Below are positions 41,567 to 54,060 of a stretch of 64,000 nt of DNA, piece by piece. The stretch is taken from positions 682,001 through 746,000 of the forward strand of contig JAIWWG010000002.1 in the NCBI GenBank assembly GCA_025435555.1. Direction: 5' to 3'. A model generated the notes under the pieces. It saw nothing but the letters and a program-made list of their open reading frames with translations. It was not told the origin of the DNA and searched no databases. This DNA is from Chytriomyces cf. hyalinus JEL632 (Eukaryota > Chytridiomycota > Chytridiomycetes > Chytridiales > Chytriomycetaceae). Position 1 is the first letter of the stretch. The number at the start of each line of letters is the position of its first letter. Position numbers and translations under genes: made by a program.

Positions 41567-44329
41567 TACACCGACATACAGCATTCCTTTTTGGTAGTGA
41601 AAAGCCAATTAACGGAATGGAAAAGGAAGGTTCTTACCAAGGAGGTGTCCATTGCATCTGCGGTCGAAATATGAAAGTGAATAGAATCAAAGATATCTTT
41701 TTCTCCAAGTTCTTGGAAAATCATTTTTGCCTTCCATACATGAACCCACTGCTTGGAGATGAATGGGAGCAGCCTTTCATCCATGGTAGTGCTGATGCAC
41801 CGGTGTGGAGTGTGAGTCGGCTGAGGCATGAGATGGCTAAGGTGACATGTCTGTTCTTTTGTTTTGATGTTCTGTTGTTGTTGTCTTTCTTTTTGAAGGT
41901 TTGTCAGATTTATTTCAGTTTAGCAATTTTTACAGTTAAGTCAGTTGATAAGGTTCAGCTGAGGTTCAAGAGAACACCAACAGCATTATCAGCAATTGAA
42001 ACACACTTAGGATATAGAGAGATATTGCTTTGTGTCAGTCAATTGGCTGGGATCTACAGTGTCAATCAATTGTCGTCTACATCTACATCTACTACCACAG
42101 TTGCTGCTCCAGACTTGTCCTCATACCTGTCTAGGAGTCCCTTGCACAAGCAAACCCTTTTCTGATACGAGTTCAGAGCAATAAGACAAGCAGACACATC
42201 ATTTATTCTACACTTGACACCAGTAGAAATTTTGCACTGTATGTTGCTTGGTATTTTCAAGTATTCCATGCATGATTTGGTAGAATCTCTCTCCTCTCAA
42301 GCAGCACAAGATTTGAAAGCAACTTTGGAAGGTATATCTTATATTGGGATGCCTAGCAGAATTCATGGTCACTCAATGGTAGCTCACTTCTACGTTGCAT
42401 GTTAACAATTTTGCTGATAACTTGTTTTATAGGTACATTATGTTGGCTTTTTGATTGGAAAGGATTTTTGCACTTTTAGTCAGATTGCTCCATTTGCACT
42501 TTCAGCAGTTCTGTCTGAATCAGTTCCAAAAATGGGGATGTCGCTTTCCCATTTAATGTGCTACTTGTACTCATCTACATTACATGCCCCCTCCTACAAT
42601 AACAATCTTAATACTTGTCTGGATCAGTTTATACTGTGTCAGAAATCCATCTCAATCCTACAACATAGAATAGTAGATGGTGCTGATTTGGACAGGAGAA
42701 ATGTCTGGACACTCAAGGTGGTCCAAAATCCTTGAGGAAGGTCTGAGGAATGGGTGGCTACATTCGTCGGTGAATGAAATTAAGGTAGGTATGGAAATCG
42801 ATGTGTTTATCTAAGAGATCAAAACAAACAAAACAACATGTAAAGTAAACAACACAAATAAAACCGTCACTCGCCACTGTGATTTTACTGCGTCACCCTC
42901 TATACTTCGCAGTGCACTGCCTTTCGAGAACTGGATAATTCCCATTAAAACGCAGTTTGGTAAATACTATCTTCTTCCATCTTGGCATCTGACCATCTTC
43001 CCCCAATGGCTTTGCATTAGTAAGGGTTAACATAGCGTTACGCATCCTGAATTTTGGCCTGATTGTAAACCAATTTCACATGTGGTCGGTACTCTTTTTC
43101 CCTACACTGTTCCACCAGTAAGTATTTGTCCTCTGATAGCGTCATAGTATCCTTGTCCTGCCTGCTACGCCATAGGGAACGTGAATGGGATAGCTTCTGT
43201 TCGTGACAAACAGGAAAAGTAGCACAATATGTCAACCCCCTTTATTGCGAATAGAGAACTCACATAGCCTCTAGCTTTCGCCTTTGGAGGCTGACTGCTA
43301 ACACCACCTTTCATGCAAAAAGGAGCAGTTCAGGGCACTTCCATATGAGAATCCTAAGACCTGGAACTCGGATTCCTCCCAGAGGGCTGCGTCGCTGCTT
43401 TGTACTTGACAGGAGTTCTATCTGCCTCGCATCTAGTTCAGAGCCACCTTCCCTAGACGATTGATTTCAGCGTACTTCTAGATTTATTGCATTGTCACGG
43501 GGCGATCTCTTGCCCACAAATAAAACAACAATGAACAATAAGTAAAACAGAAGAAAAAGGAAAGAACAAAAGAAAAGAACTAACAACTAGCAAGGAAGAA
43601 GGATGAACTCCCATGAATAACAGTCGTTACTTCACACTAGATGCAACTGGTACTGCATTCTTTAGCACCATTGTGAAACCAAAAGTGCATCTATTAAGAC
43701 ACATTGCATCTTGCGTCAATCACTTTGGTCCACCACAATTGAGTGCAACTGAATCATTTGAAAGCTTCAATAAGGTCATGAGGAACTGCTTTTACCAAAA
43801 GCAAGGATATTTTTCAAACAGATACACTGAGGTACTATGAAAGATGCTTGTATTCCAGCTCCAGTATAGATTGTCTTTGAGAGGAAAACACAATCTATAT
43901 TCAGGTACAATAAAGTAGCATACCCCACTTTCATTTTCGTCCATGGTATTGTAGCCTATTATGCAAATATGAGTTTGATATTTACAATCATTGCAGTTTT
44001 GATTTAGTACCTATTCCGTACGAATGCATCCCACATTTACAATCTTCGTCCTCATGAATACTATTGGAGTGGTTTGAAGTGTGGAAAACTTGAACTAAAT
44101 GAACAGGACCTACAACATAAACCCATTATTTAATTTACAAAATATTCAAAGAACTTGACCTTACCAATACTTTTTTTTGGTATCACACTCTTATCTAGCA
44201 TTCCACTTCACAAATTTCTATTGTAATGTCATAGAAATATTTAAACATGGTTTCTTTTTTTCATGTCTCTCCAACTTTTTCCTGCCATTCAATTTGCTTT
44301 GACATGTCAAGTAATTGGTACGCTAACTC

Positions 44330-45165
44330 TTAACGTGCAACGGTGGATAACACAAATGATCTGGCTGACTTGTATGGGCTTACTCTACTTTTGCAAAGCC
44401 CATGCTCGCCACAAGGCTTAAGCCCAGATGCAACCATTTTTGAATGGTCCATATGCCCCTTCCATTTTGAGCTCCCACAAACATCATTCCACATCCCACA
44501 CTCAAACTTCTCAATGCTTTGCGCCAAGTCCCTGAAACACTTTTGCATTGCATTGGCTTCGAAATACCCAATGAACATTCCAGTCTCTGCATCCAGAAAT
44601 AAATGGCATCCTTTGTTCATAGGGTATTTTGTCATTCCTAGGATCTTCCAAAAAACAGGTAGCTCAGTTCCTTCAATAGGTGCAGGCTTTCCCTCTTTAT
44701 CTACTGAAGTTTATAAGTAAAAGTAACACGTTTATCAAAGTATTAATCTTACCAAACAGATAATGATATCTAGACACAATATATTTGCCTTTTGTGATGT
44801 TCATGTTTTTGGGTTTCAGCATCAAGTAATAAAATTTCCAGTATGCACACATGACAATTGTTCATGCCTGCCTTGCGACCCATTGTGGAAGGGTAGTTCA
44901 AAAAATTCGCAGTTGGCCAGTCCTTCTTCAATGGCATTAGCACAAATCTTACAGCATTTTTGAAAGCTTCATAAGAAAGCACCCATATTGTCATTTCATT
45001 GGGGATACCTGATAAAACTCTTACTTCTTTGGATAGATGACCAAGGACAGAATGGAAAAGATACAGTTGCTCCAAGTATAAGTTTTGATCATTTGTTTCA
45101 GCCGATTCCAATAGGTTGCAGATTGCTGCATTTAAAGCTTCATGGTTGCTTGCAAGCAAATTCAT
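44330..45165 (-). CDS. spliced gene of unknown function in AT-rich island
   Basis: From the ATG at 45165 a coding-looking frame runs MNLLASNHEALNAAI, LYLFHSVLGHLSKEV and FVLMPLKKDWPTANF. After at least one intron (one has a clean gtaaga donor and cttcag acceptor at about 44755-44708), a second exon reads LFVDKEGKPAPIEGTELPV, GCHLFLDAETGMFIGYFEAN and KPCGEHGLCKSRV before a stop at 44330. No family is recognised. It lies between a dead transposon and another unknown gene, so it could be transposon cargo or a lineage-specific host gene. Confidence 0.4.
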
Positions 45166-45196
45166 ACTGCAGTAGTTTTGCACAGGTTGTCAGAAT

Positions 45197-47342
45197 TCAG
45201 AATGAAGTGAAATCATCATCAACATTGTCAACGTCCTCCAAAATGTTTGCTGCAGAAGCATTTTCAGTCGGAGTGATTGCATTCAAGACATTGTGGATGG
45301 TGCGCTTGTGCACCTTTAGATTTCGCTGTTGCTCCTTCATTAGATTTTTGAGATCCAGATAAGAGTATTCAAATGCGCGCATCAAAGCTTCCACTGCATT
45401 GTGCTGATCATCCACCAGTTCAATTGCAATACGCAAAGAGTGCCTCACGTTTTGCAGTTGCTGCTCTGATTGGGTCTGGCGCTCAAACAACAGTGTGACT
45501 TCAGAAGGTGGTGGCAATCTGATTCTCTCTTCCAGGATTTCTTGATTTCGCAAAAGGATTCCAGCCCAGCTGTTCCAGATCATATCTTCTCCTTCAAGAT
45601 GTGGATGGAGTTGTTTGAGTCGTGCCATAACGGTATTGTATTGATTTTGATTTGGCGCCCCAGAACGATCAGCTGCTGCTGCTCCACCAGTTATTGATGC
45701 CATCACAGGTTCATAATCCCCGACTTTCATAACGTTTGGCGAATACACGTAGATGAACGTTGTCAGACTTTCGACAGCACTGCGTTTTGTTATTATATTC
45801 GACAGATCATTGTGGATGGCATACATTGGAGAAGTAACATCTGAAGCAGATTAAAGCATTAGAATGAGCCCTTATAATGCCGACTGATCAATCCAAGAGA
45901 CTGACCTCCAAATGTGTATGACCTGCTGCTTTTGCTGATGACCACAAAGTTCGATATTTGATCAATCTGCTGCACAGTGGTATCCAATTCAACTACGTTG
46001 TCTGTAATTCGCGCAAGGCCTTTGATGTGCTGTTGCGCAATCCCCCAGAGGGTTTGCTTGAGTTGATCGTATGATCCATCAAACTCAATAGCATCCAGTT
46101 GAACAGCTCCTTGCTCAAGCTTTTGGGACTTGTACTTCTTGACCACTGGAAGGAGTCGCAATGGTGGCATTGGGTGGGCAGAGATCTCAGCAACTTGATG
46201 TTGAGGAAAAGAGCAGAAAATCAATTTTACTCGAAAATGACAATATAGCTTGAAGGAATTTCATCCTCAAGTGAAGTTGATAATCTCCCCAACAAGTCAA
46301 ACTTGCCAAAAACACAGAACTCTAAATACTGCAAGGTTTCAAATGAATATTCTACTTTAAACACTAAATGTGCAAAGAATACTGATCAGCTTTAAATACC
46401 AATGTTTATATGCTCATTGCAAAATGCAAAAATGCTCATAGACAACTAAAAGCAATACCCTCCTTTTCAAAAAAACAAAGCAAACTACAAAAGCAACAAT
46501 CAAATCATGGCAAGCATTGAATGTGTCATTTTGTTTACATCCAACTTCTGCAAGACATTTGAACAATATAGGTTCATTTTTAACAAAATCAAGTAAAAGT
46601 GAGCAACAGGAGGGAACACTTACATTTTTGGAAACCTTTTTTTCAGTGGTATTGAATTCATTCAAAAATGCCATCATATTAGTTTCAGCATCTGCAGCTT
46701 GATATTTTTCATCTAACAGGTAAAGTACTGTCAAAAAATCTTCCTTCAAAGTGTTTATCAAAAAAATAAAATAAAAGAAGGTCACACCTGCATTTTTCAT
46801 TCCATTCATAAGATCATCACGTGCAATGCTCAATGCAGCTGTGTTTGCATCCAGTTTCTTGTGCAGCAATGCCAGATTTCCCTGAATACAAATAATTTTT
46901 AGACAGCGGAACAGAAACGCGAAAAAAAAAAAAAAAAAAAAAAAAAAAAGGACAAAAAAGGACAAAAAAGGAAGGGGGGAAGATAGTACTCACATGAATG
47001 GACTGCAAAACAAAGATTGACTTTTGAACAGATTCCAAGGCAGTGGAGAACTCCTCTTCATGTTTGCGCTTTGCCGCTTTCAGGGTCGGGATTCTGTGGA
47101 GGAAGATCAAACGCAGAAAAAACAGGCATGGATAGAAGCATGTTAAGAAGATCAGAAGTTGCTTGCTGAAAAGAAAAGCAGATGCATTGAATTCGGGATG
47201 GCGGACGGTACATTTGTTCCGCGTCCAATCGCGCAACAGCATTGAGTGAGTTTGCCATGCTTTCGATCTGCGCAGAGAGAGCATTGTGGAGTTTGTTTGC
47301 TGTTGATGCGACTTGGCCGTCAAAGAATGAGTTGATGGACAT
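45197..47342 (-). CDS. coiled-coil protein of unknown function, multi-exon
   Basis: The start at 47342 gives MSINSFFDGQVASTANKLHN. Following exons joined in phase read IPTLKAAKRKHEEEFSTAL, GNLALLHKKLDANTAALSI, DEKYQAADAETNMMAFLNEF and YLEFCVFGKFDLLGRLS. Then come WGIAQQHIKGLARITDNVVE and, across a clean intron (about 45901-45845), FGDVTSPMYAIHNDLSNI. The protein ends ILEDVDNVDDDFTSF. Long heptad-like stretches predict coiled coil. One internal junction (near 46220) could not be resolved. One intron contains an uninterrupted 28-base A/T run (46922-46949). Codon use is AT-rich like the island. Function and family are unknown. Confidence 0.5.
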
Positions 47343-47821
47343 GTTGCCGTGTTTGGAGGCCGCCCTGGTTTCATGAACGCGCGTCAGACAGCGCGAGGAT
47401 TAAGAACCCTTCAGCAGCATGAACCTGTCTGCAGAGGCCTTTAGTTGGAGACGGAATGCATGGACTCATCTTGAACTTTACCTTCGGTGGGAACTTCAAA
47501 CTCTGTGTCACTGCTCATTTTTTTCACCAAGAATTTAAATGCTTGACCGAAGAAAACAAAAAATCGGACGGCTCTTGCATCGGAATTCGGACACAAGAGA
47601 TACAATGACAAATGCAATGTGGTACTTCGATTATGGGCATGCAATCTCATTTCTCAGTTGCCAAAATCGATCATGTCCGCACCTACTCCACCAAGGCAAT
47701 CCTTATCATGGCAGCTGTATTTTATTTTCAGCCTTTTGGGTGAAGAACGCTCATTGGGTGACATCCCCATTTATTTTGGTTGATTAGATATTCCATTGTT
47801 TGACATGTAAATGAAACTTGC
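47343..47821. other. intergenic region, island boundary
   Basis: 479 bp between the start of the coiled-coil gene and the stop of the SLP1-like gene, both on minus. Base composition changes here from AT-rich to mixed. A 25-codon frame starting at 47518 (MSSDTEFEVP) has no supported splice partner and is not called. Confidence 0.4.
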
Positions 47822-50800
47822 TTATTTTGCTGTCTCTGATAGTGATTCGAGTCGGAGTCCTGCAAGGGACCGTCTTCGCTTCTTCTTTTTCTTGGACATT
47901 GCATTCATACCAGGCGGTGAAAGGCTGCTGCAAAGAATGGGGCGTGTCATTTTTCCCCATCTTCAGAGAAGGCCAAATAAAAAAAGCAGCTAACCTGTTC
48001 AGAGTAACACCATTCGAATTCCCATTGGTCCTGCTCGATGAGCTCATGTGTGGCGTGACTGGTTCGGATTTTGCGCTGCTTGGACTTCCATCCAATGGAG
48101 CAGAGTCGATAATAACATTCACGCGCCCTTTCCCTGGATTTCCTTTCCCGCCCATGTCACTTCCCACTTGTTCTCCCACTTGACTGTTTGATGTGTCGAT
48201 TTGAAGAGCCTGCTTCACTTTTGTCCCGTTCGTCAAGTCTCCTGCCGGCATCGGAACAAGCGGGACACCTAGGCCGTCGAAATCCAAGGCAGTGGCTACT
48301 TGCGGCGGCGAATCCACACCAAACCGATACGACTCGCTCACGGATGCATAATCCACATCGGACCCTTCCGATTCTTGCTCGTCCGGCACCCGCTGTGCAA
48401 AAGACGAGGAATAGGTTCCATCTTCTTGCACCTGGATTTCGCCCGCTTCCTCCTCGACCGCCAATTGTGCCTCTTCGCTATCTTCCAGCTCATCGCGCAC
48501 CTCCTCTTCTTCTTCTTCGTGCATAAACGCAAACTCAGCGCTTGGAACACCTAAACTGCGGAATTGAGGCCTGCTTGACGCTGTTCGCCGGTACGCGTCA
48601 GAGTCCATAGCAGAATCCAGCTGCCGAGGCTTCGTAGCGTATCGAGCAAAGTACGGCGAGAGGCGTTTACGAAACCCGCGCGGCGAGCCCAGCGGTGTAA
48701 CGTTGGATTCGGTGCTGAGCCCGTTGATGGGTGTTGGAGTGAAGATGCGCGTCAAAATGAGAACGAGGAGAATGACAAGGATAAATTCGTAAAAGATTTG
48801 CCGTGTCATCTGTCATTTTTGGTCTTGTTAAGAACAACTTGGTTGAGAAGAAGATGCATGTCCTCACCCTCTCACTCAATTTTTCCAAACTTTTTTCGAC
48901 ATCTTTGATACGCGAATCGGATAATTTGCGCTGTCGCTCCAGATCTCGAAGCAATAGTCCCCACGCTGCTTCGTAATCCTTTGCCTAAACGAAACAAATT
49001 TGAGTTCTAAAATAAGCCTTAACGGAATAACAAACCAGCTCGCGGACTACACGTGTCATGGTTTTGTTGCATTCTCCAAGAGCTTTCCGAATGGAATCCG
49101 AACGCGCAATTTCAACGCGAACAAATGCTGCATGATACGCTCGAGACTGCTCCTCAATGTACTTGTACGACAAGGTTGCGTTCCGTTCCAACAGCGTCAA
49201 TCGTTTTGAAATAGTTTTAAAGATTGATTCTTGACTAGATGAACCAAGCGGCACGCTACTCGGCGATGGCACAGGCGGTGCATGGGAGTTGGACGCAGCG
49301 ACTGGAGTCCCATGTTCTCCGACACCTTCGTCTTTGACAGGAGAGTAATTATCAGCCAGATGAAGCGTTTGAAAAGTTGGATCCTGGTTTTCCATAAAAA
49401 GCCGGAAATAATCGGCACTGAGAATATAAGACTGTGGATTCTCAGCTGGAGACATGCCAGAAGAAGAACTCGCTTCTGTCGAATGTGGAGAAGCTGCAGC
49501 TGTGTCGGTTGACGTCGAGCTTGTTCCGGTCATGAGGGTTTTGGCAGTTTCTACTCCTTCACTGCCGCCAACGTCGCCAATGCCAGTCCCAAACAGAATT
49601 CCACTTCCATTTTCTTCACCACTACCTGGTGTCCCGAAAATAGCAGTCCCGGATGCCCCGGGTGCTATATCCCCAAGAACGAACCTCTCGGCAACTGCCG
49701 CCGCAGCTTCTTCGCAGGCGACATCTCCCGGAATACATGCCGCCGCGTCAATCTCTTTCACGGCCCTCAAAGCAATGGTTCGCAGAGTTTCTTCGGCAGC
49801 TTCCTCTTGTTCAGCGAGCTCGGCGGCCATGCTTATGATCTCTTCCTCTCTGAATGCTTCAATCTCAGTCTTTCCAAAGGCTTTCACTTGAGTGAGTGGG
49901 CAGTAGTATTCGTTCCCAAAGTAAGTCAGAAATTCAATCTTGACAAATCGCGTGAAAAAGAGCGGCTCCTTCACTTTAAAATACTGCAAGGACGGGGATG
50001 ATGTCAGAAAAGAGCGGCGCACTGCGCAATCAAGAGGTCAAAAATCACCTGAAAATCTCGGACATTTGCAGCATGAAAAGACCCCAGTAAACTCCATCCA
50101 CCTAGCGGCGCATCCACTTTGGGGGGGTACTGATCCGTAATGTACACATTAAAATCCTTGAACGTGCTCGAAAAATATTCGAAATTGGCCAGAACGAGGG
50201 TATCGATTTTGATGGTATTGCAGAGTTCGATAATGACAAAGTTGGCGCCGGCCCCACTCCCAACGGAATTCGCAGCGTTTCCTCCTCGTACTCCACGTTT
50301 TGGCGAGCCGTTCGCTCCAGAGTTGTTTGAGAGTGCATACGAGGATGCCGCAGCTTTCGGATCCACATTTTTGCACCGATTGAGCATATATTGATCTTTG
50401 CTCTTGTTCAGGATTGAAGTTGTGGAAGACGCGCCTTTATTTGTGGCCAGGATGAGCGCTCCGCAATCGAACGATGCTTGGTTATACGGGTCATCCTTTT
50501 TCTTTCTTTTTGACGGTGCCATTTTTGGGACAGTGGATGCTGATGGAGGTTCGACAAGCTTGGACGAACGCGGTTGCCGTTTTTCGCCTTTTTTTGGATT
50601 TGGTGGGGCCGTTGGGTTCGCATTGGATGCATTTAAAGTACGAGGTTTTGTTTGAATGCTTTCAGTGGTTGTCTGAATGGTATGCGCGAGAGTTTCTGTG
50701 AACGTGTCGGGTTTTTTTTCGACAGTGGTTGGAGCCTCCAAATTCGCCGAAACTTTGCTGTCACTCGAGACAGAAGATTCTGCGGCCGAGGAAGCTAGGG

Positions 50801-51713
50801 CAGTTACATCCACTTCTTTCGCCGAGGGTGCTGCGGTCTCAGTTTGAGTTTTGGATGTCCCCACATCAGTGCCTGGCGCAATTTCAGCGGACTCTGACCT
50901 TGTCGCATTCAATGCATACATAGTACTCTCTTGATACATGTTTGGCATGGTGCCTGTGGAATTGATGGTCTCATACTCCACCGCCAGCGCCACTTCCTCC
51001 AACGTATTTTCGAGCGTCCGAGCCATAATGTCCTTGATGATTTTAACATCAGTCCCATCATCGCCATCTTCATGATCGAAATTGAGAGCAGATGACGCAT
51101 TCGAATTGAAGCACATTGTGACGGAAGAGTCGGACGCAGCTGTGAGAGTAGGTGAAAACGTGGTATATGGGTCGTCATGGACATCGGGATTTGTTACAGC
51201 AGTTTTGGCTTCCGCGCTGTGGTGTTCTATCGATTCGTGACTGGGCCATCCTATGATGACATCTTCAATTGCGGCGACAGCTTTAGCAACAGCACCTACA
51301 AATGATATAGATGAATGCGAGGACGTTTTGGCTGCATCCAGCGTCTCTAATTCTCCTGATGGGGTGGCTGCAGAAGCATCGACCGTGTGCGAGGAAGTTG
51401 ATACAGTAGTTGACAGATGTGCGAGTGGGGGCAGGTTGAGTTTAAGCGATGTGAGGGTTGTCGAAGACTCAGATGGTTCGAGAGTTTGAGTATCCGCATG
51501 CATGGCTTTAGGTACCGTCCGGCTGGATAGGTCTGTTTGGGTTTCAAAAAACGGTGGTTTTGAGGGTCAGTGGAATTGGGGTGGATCTTGCGTCACAAAC
51601 TGACCACAATGTCCGGGAGTGTTTACATCCACTTCAATCGTAGTCGCAGTGATTTCTGGAGGCTCGAGAGCAGCCGCGGCCATGGCCGCACACAGCAGGC
51701 CTATTAAGCGCAT
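47822..51713 (-). CDS. SLP1: SLP1-like mid-SUN domain membrane protein
   Basis: Six exons: 51713-51608, 51532-50049, 49983-49036, 48984-48868, 48809-47995 and 47927-47822, giving 1191 residues. The signal peptide is MRLIGLLCAAMAAAAL. A long disordered lumenal part follows. The SUN domain is central: YNQASFDCGALIL, SILNKSKDQYMLNRC, VIIELCNTIKIDTLVLANFE, FSSTFKDFNVYITD and FGNEYYCPLTQVKAFG. A coiled coil (exon 4), a single membrane segment (FYEFILVILLVLILTRIF), an acidic cytosolic region and a basic end (KKKKKRRRSLAGL) follow. This is the layout of mid-SUN proteins (yeast Slp1, SUCO/osteopotentia), which sit in the ER and, with Emp65 in yeast, protect soluble proteins from degradation. Confidence 0.9.
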
Positions 51714-52141
51714 GGATTTTGTACAATTTACTGGGATATTTTAAACCGGGCTGGATAAACTTAAAAGCCTTGACATATTCGCACAAGCTACACGTTACAA
51801 TGGCCCCAACCGTCAAGCGACGCGTTGAAAATTGAAACATGGCATGAAAAGTAGAGTGGGGGGGGGGGGGGTGTTGTTCTTCTGCCACTCAATGGCACTT
51901 GCATCGCATCCATCCATCACTCCATCACTCCATCCAGACTCGCTGCCTCTTGCTCCTCTCTCAGCAATCTCTCAGCCATACCATGCCATGCCATTTCATC
52001 CATCCAGACTCGCTCTCCTGAAACGGGCAAATAAAAAATGTTCGCCGTTGTTCGCGCTGAAATTCTTGTTTCACATCAGATGAAACTTTTATAAATATTT
52101 ATCGAAATTGGACATCAAACTAAAAACGTTTTAGAAAAAAG

Positions 52142-53732
52142 ATGCAGCTCACCTTGATCGGACTCGCCGTTGCCGCCGCCGTTGCCAGTGCGCAGACCGT
52201 TCCATTGCAGCCATGCCAGGACCCGTAAGCGTCTCTACAGCAATGTCCGCGCATTCCATCCATGCTCACTCACTCACCTCCTTCACCACAGCAACTTCCC
52301 TGCTTGCAATGTCATCCAGCTGCCAGCCCCCGAGGACCCATACGCCTCATACAGAGTCCCAAAGCCACCCACCGTGCCCAAGTGGACCGCATTCGTCAAG
52401 AGTCTCAGCGACGAGGCCGCCTACCCTTGGGCCAACCTCGCTGCCATGCCCGGCCCAGCCGACGGTGGTGCCACGCCAGGTCTTGCCAACGCCAAGGGCG
52501 CTGCATGGGGAACCAAAGAAAACGCTGCAACGGAAGTGTACACGTGCCCTGCCGGCAAGTGGGCCCTTACGTGAGTGGTTCTTCTGCAAAAATTTAATCT
52601 CTTGCATTGAGCTGAACGAAATTGAATTTCTCGTTTCGATGCACACCAGTTTCGATGACGGCCCAGTTCTGACTGACCGCTCCCTCGCCATCCTCAAGGC
52701 CAACAAGGTCGTGGGTACCTACTTCCTGGTTGGATCTGCCATCGTCAACAACGCTACCCATGCCCAGTACGTCAAGGACATCTATGACAACGGCCACCAG
52801 ATTGCTCTGCACTCATGGTAAAGAGCATTTGTGAACACCTGATATTCCCGTGACTTATCACTGATGTGCTCTTGTGTGTTTTTTTAATAGGTCCCACAGA
52901 CCAATTTCTCTGCAATCCACGGACGCGGTCATTTCCGAGTTGTTCCTCAACATCCTTGCCATATACAAAGTCATTGGAAAAGTTCCAAGATACTACCGCC
53001 CTGCATGTGAGTCTCGAAACAGTGGTGTGCGGTCGTGCTATTTAAACTGACGGAAAACGACAAACAGACTCTGCAATCGATGACCGTGTCCGTTACATTC
53101 TTAAATCTATGGGCCTGCGTCCAGTCATCTGGAATATGGAATCTCTGGATGCCGCTGTCGGAACCACCGCCCCAGCCGGTATCGATATCACTGGAATTGT
53201 GACTGTGGAGAAGGCCGTCGCCCACGTCAAGACGATTTTCAAGGAAAAGACCGACCCCCGATGGAACTACTTCCCAGGCACTCCTGATGCCACTGGCAGA
53301 AACACCTATGAAGGTTTCCTTTCCCTCGAACACGACATCAACGATGACGAAATCAAAGTGGCCGAGCAAGTTGTCGCTTTTGCCGCTCAATCCGGTTACG
53401 AATCCGTCTATGTGAACGCATGTGACCAGATTATGCCTGGAGCCGATTTCTACCTCGATGACAACAGCGCGCTTGTTCAATTCATCAAAACCATCAACTT
53501 GCCCCTCACTGCCGCTGATCTTGAACCATTCACTGGATCATTTACTGCTAACCCTGCCGGTGGTGCTGCTGTTGGTGGTGTTGTTGCAACTGGAGGAGGT
53601 GCAGTCGCTTCCAAGACTGGCAGTGCTGCAGTCACCGCCACTGGAGGTGCTGCTGTCTCCACCACCAAGAGCTCTGGCCTGCGTTCAGCTGTTGCCCTTG
53701 TCGCATCTGCTATTTCATTCCTCTTCATCTAA
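52142..53732 (+). CDS. secreted, probably GPI-anchored chitin deacetylase
   Basis: Five exons: 52142-52224, 52292-52570, 52650-52817, 52891-53006 and 53068-53732. The signal peptide is LTLIGLAVAAAVASAQ. The NodB (CE4) motifs appear in order: TFDDGP with the catalytic and metal Asp, HSWSH with the two metal His, RYYRPAYS, WNMESLD and LEHD. The end is a Gly/Ala/Thr-rich stalk and a hydrophobic tail (VALVASAISFLFI) typical of a GPI signal. The enzyme removes acetyl groups from chitin at the cell surface to make chitosan, changing wall charge and hiding chitin from chitinases. The start is fixed by the signal peptide. Confidence 0.93.
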
Positions 53733-54060
53733 ATCTAAAAAAGTGAACTTTTCCTTTTTTTTTTTTTGCACTTTTACGCCTCTTTTCTTTTCACTTTTTT
53801 TATCGTCTCACGTCTTTCCTCTTTTCCGTTCGTTCGTGAAGTTTTTGGTGCTGTTTAGTAGAGAAAATGGGGCTCATGTCGCTAGAATGGGTACCATGCA
53901 TGAAAGTAAATGGACCTGAACCTATGATTTATATCCATGTGATTATCTGTCTGCCAAAGGGGTGGCTATTAAGTAACATCAGAAGATGAACAAAGTTTTA
54001 CTTCATGGTAAAAGGAAACGAACACACATAAATGTGAATAGTTTTGAAAAAGTTAAAAGT
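53733..54060. other. convergent intergenic region
   Basis: 328 bp between the stops of the chitin deacetylase (plus) and the DAHP synthase (minus). It starts with a T-rich run (ttttccttttttttttttgc) that suits a 3' end. No coding signal is seen. Confidence 0.5.

Larger units (their letters stand above)
38024..43840 (+). mobile_element. Plavaka-like DNA transposon, dead, interrupted
   Basis: Three plus-strand coding remnants recall large fungal Plavaka (CACTA-related) transposases, in the right order. At 38024-38545: SGNSSKKWNKYEFWSFTFA and HASAIESASIIVD. At 42190-42735: LTPVEILHCMLLGIFKYSMH, FLIGKDFCTFSQIAPFAL. At 43613-43840: KPKVHLLRHIASCVNHFGPP and ATESFESFNKVMRNC. Stops and gaps between the remnants show it cannot make a transposase. 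A LINE and another repeat lie between the first and second remnant, so they probably inserted later. No terminal inverted repeats or target duplication were identified. Assignment rests on remembered family motifs. Confidence 0.6.
34860..47780. other. AT-rich island filled with transposon remains
   Basis: From just after HSBP1 to just before the SLP1-like gene, base composition falls sharply in GC and frames are broken. This stretch contains all the transposons and repeats seen in the window plus two spliced genes of unknown function. Parts without their own entry (34860-35600, 36020-36820, 37510-38020, 42740-43610, 43840-44330) show only broken frames or nothing recognisable. A possible insertion lies at 43260-43560. 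Confidence 0.8.

Noticed and set aside
47441-47518. Short gene starting MSSDTEFEVP
   Set aside because: Only 25 codons to the stop, and none of the possible splice sites joins it in phase to the downstream coiled-coil exons.
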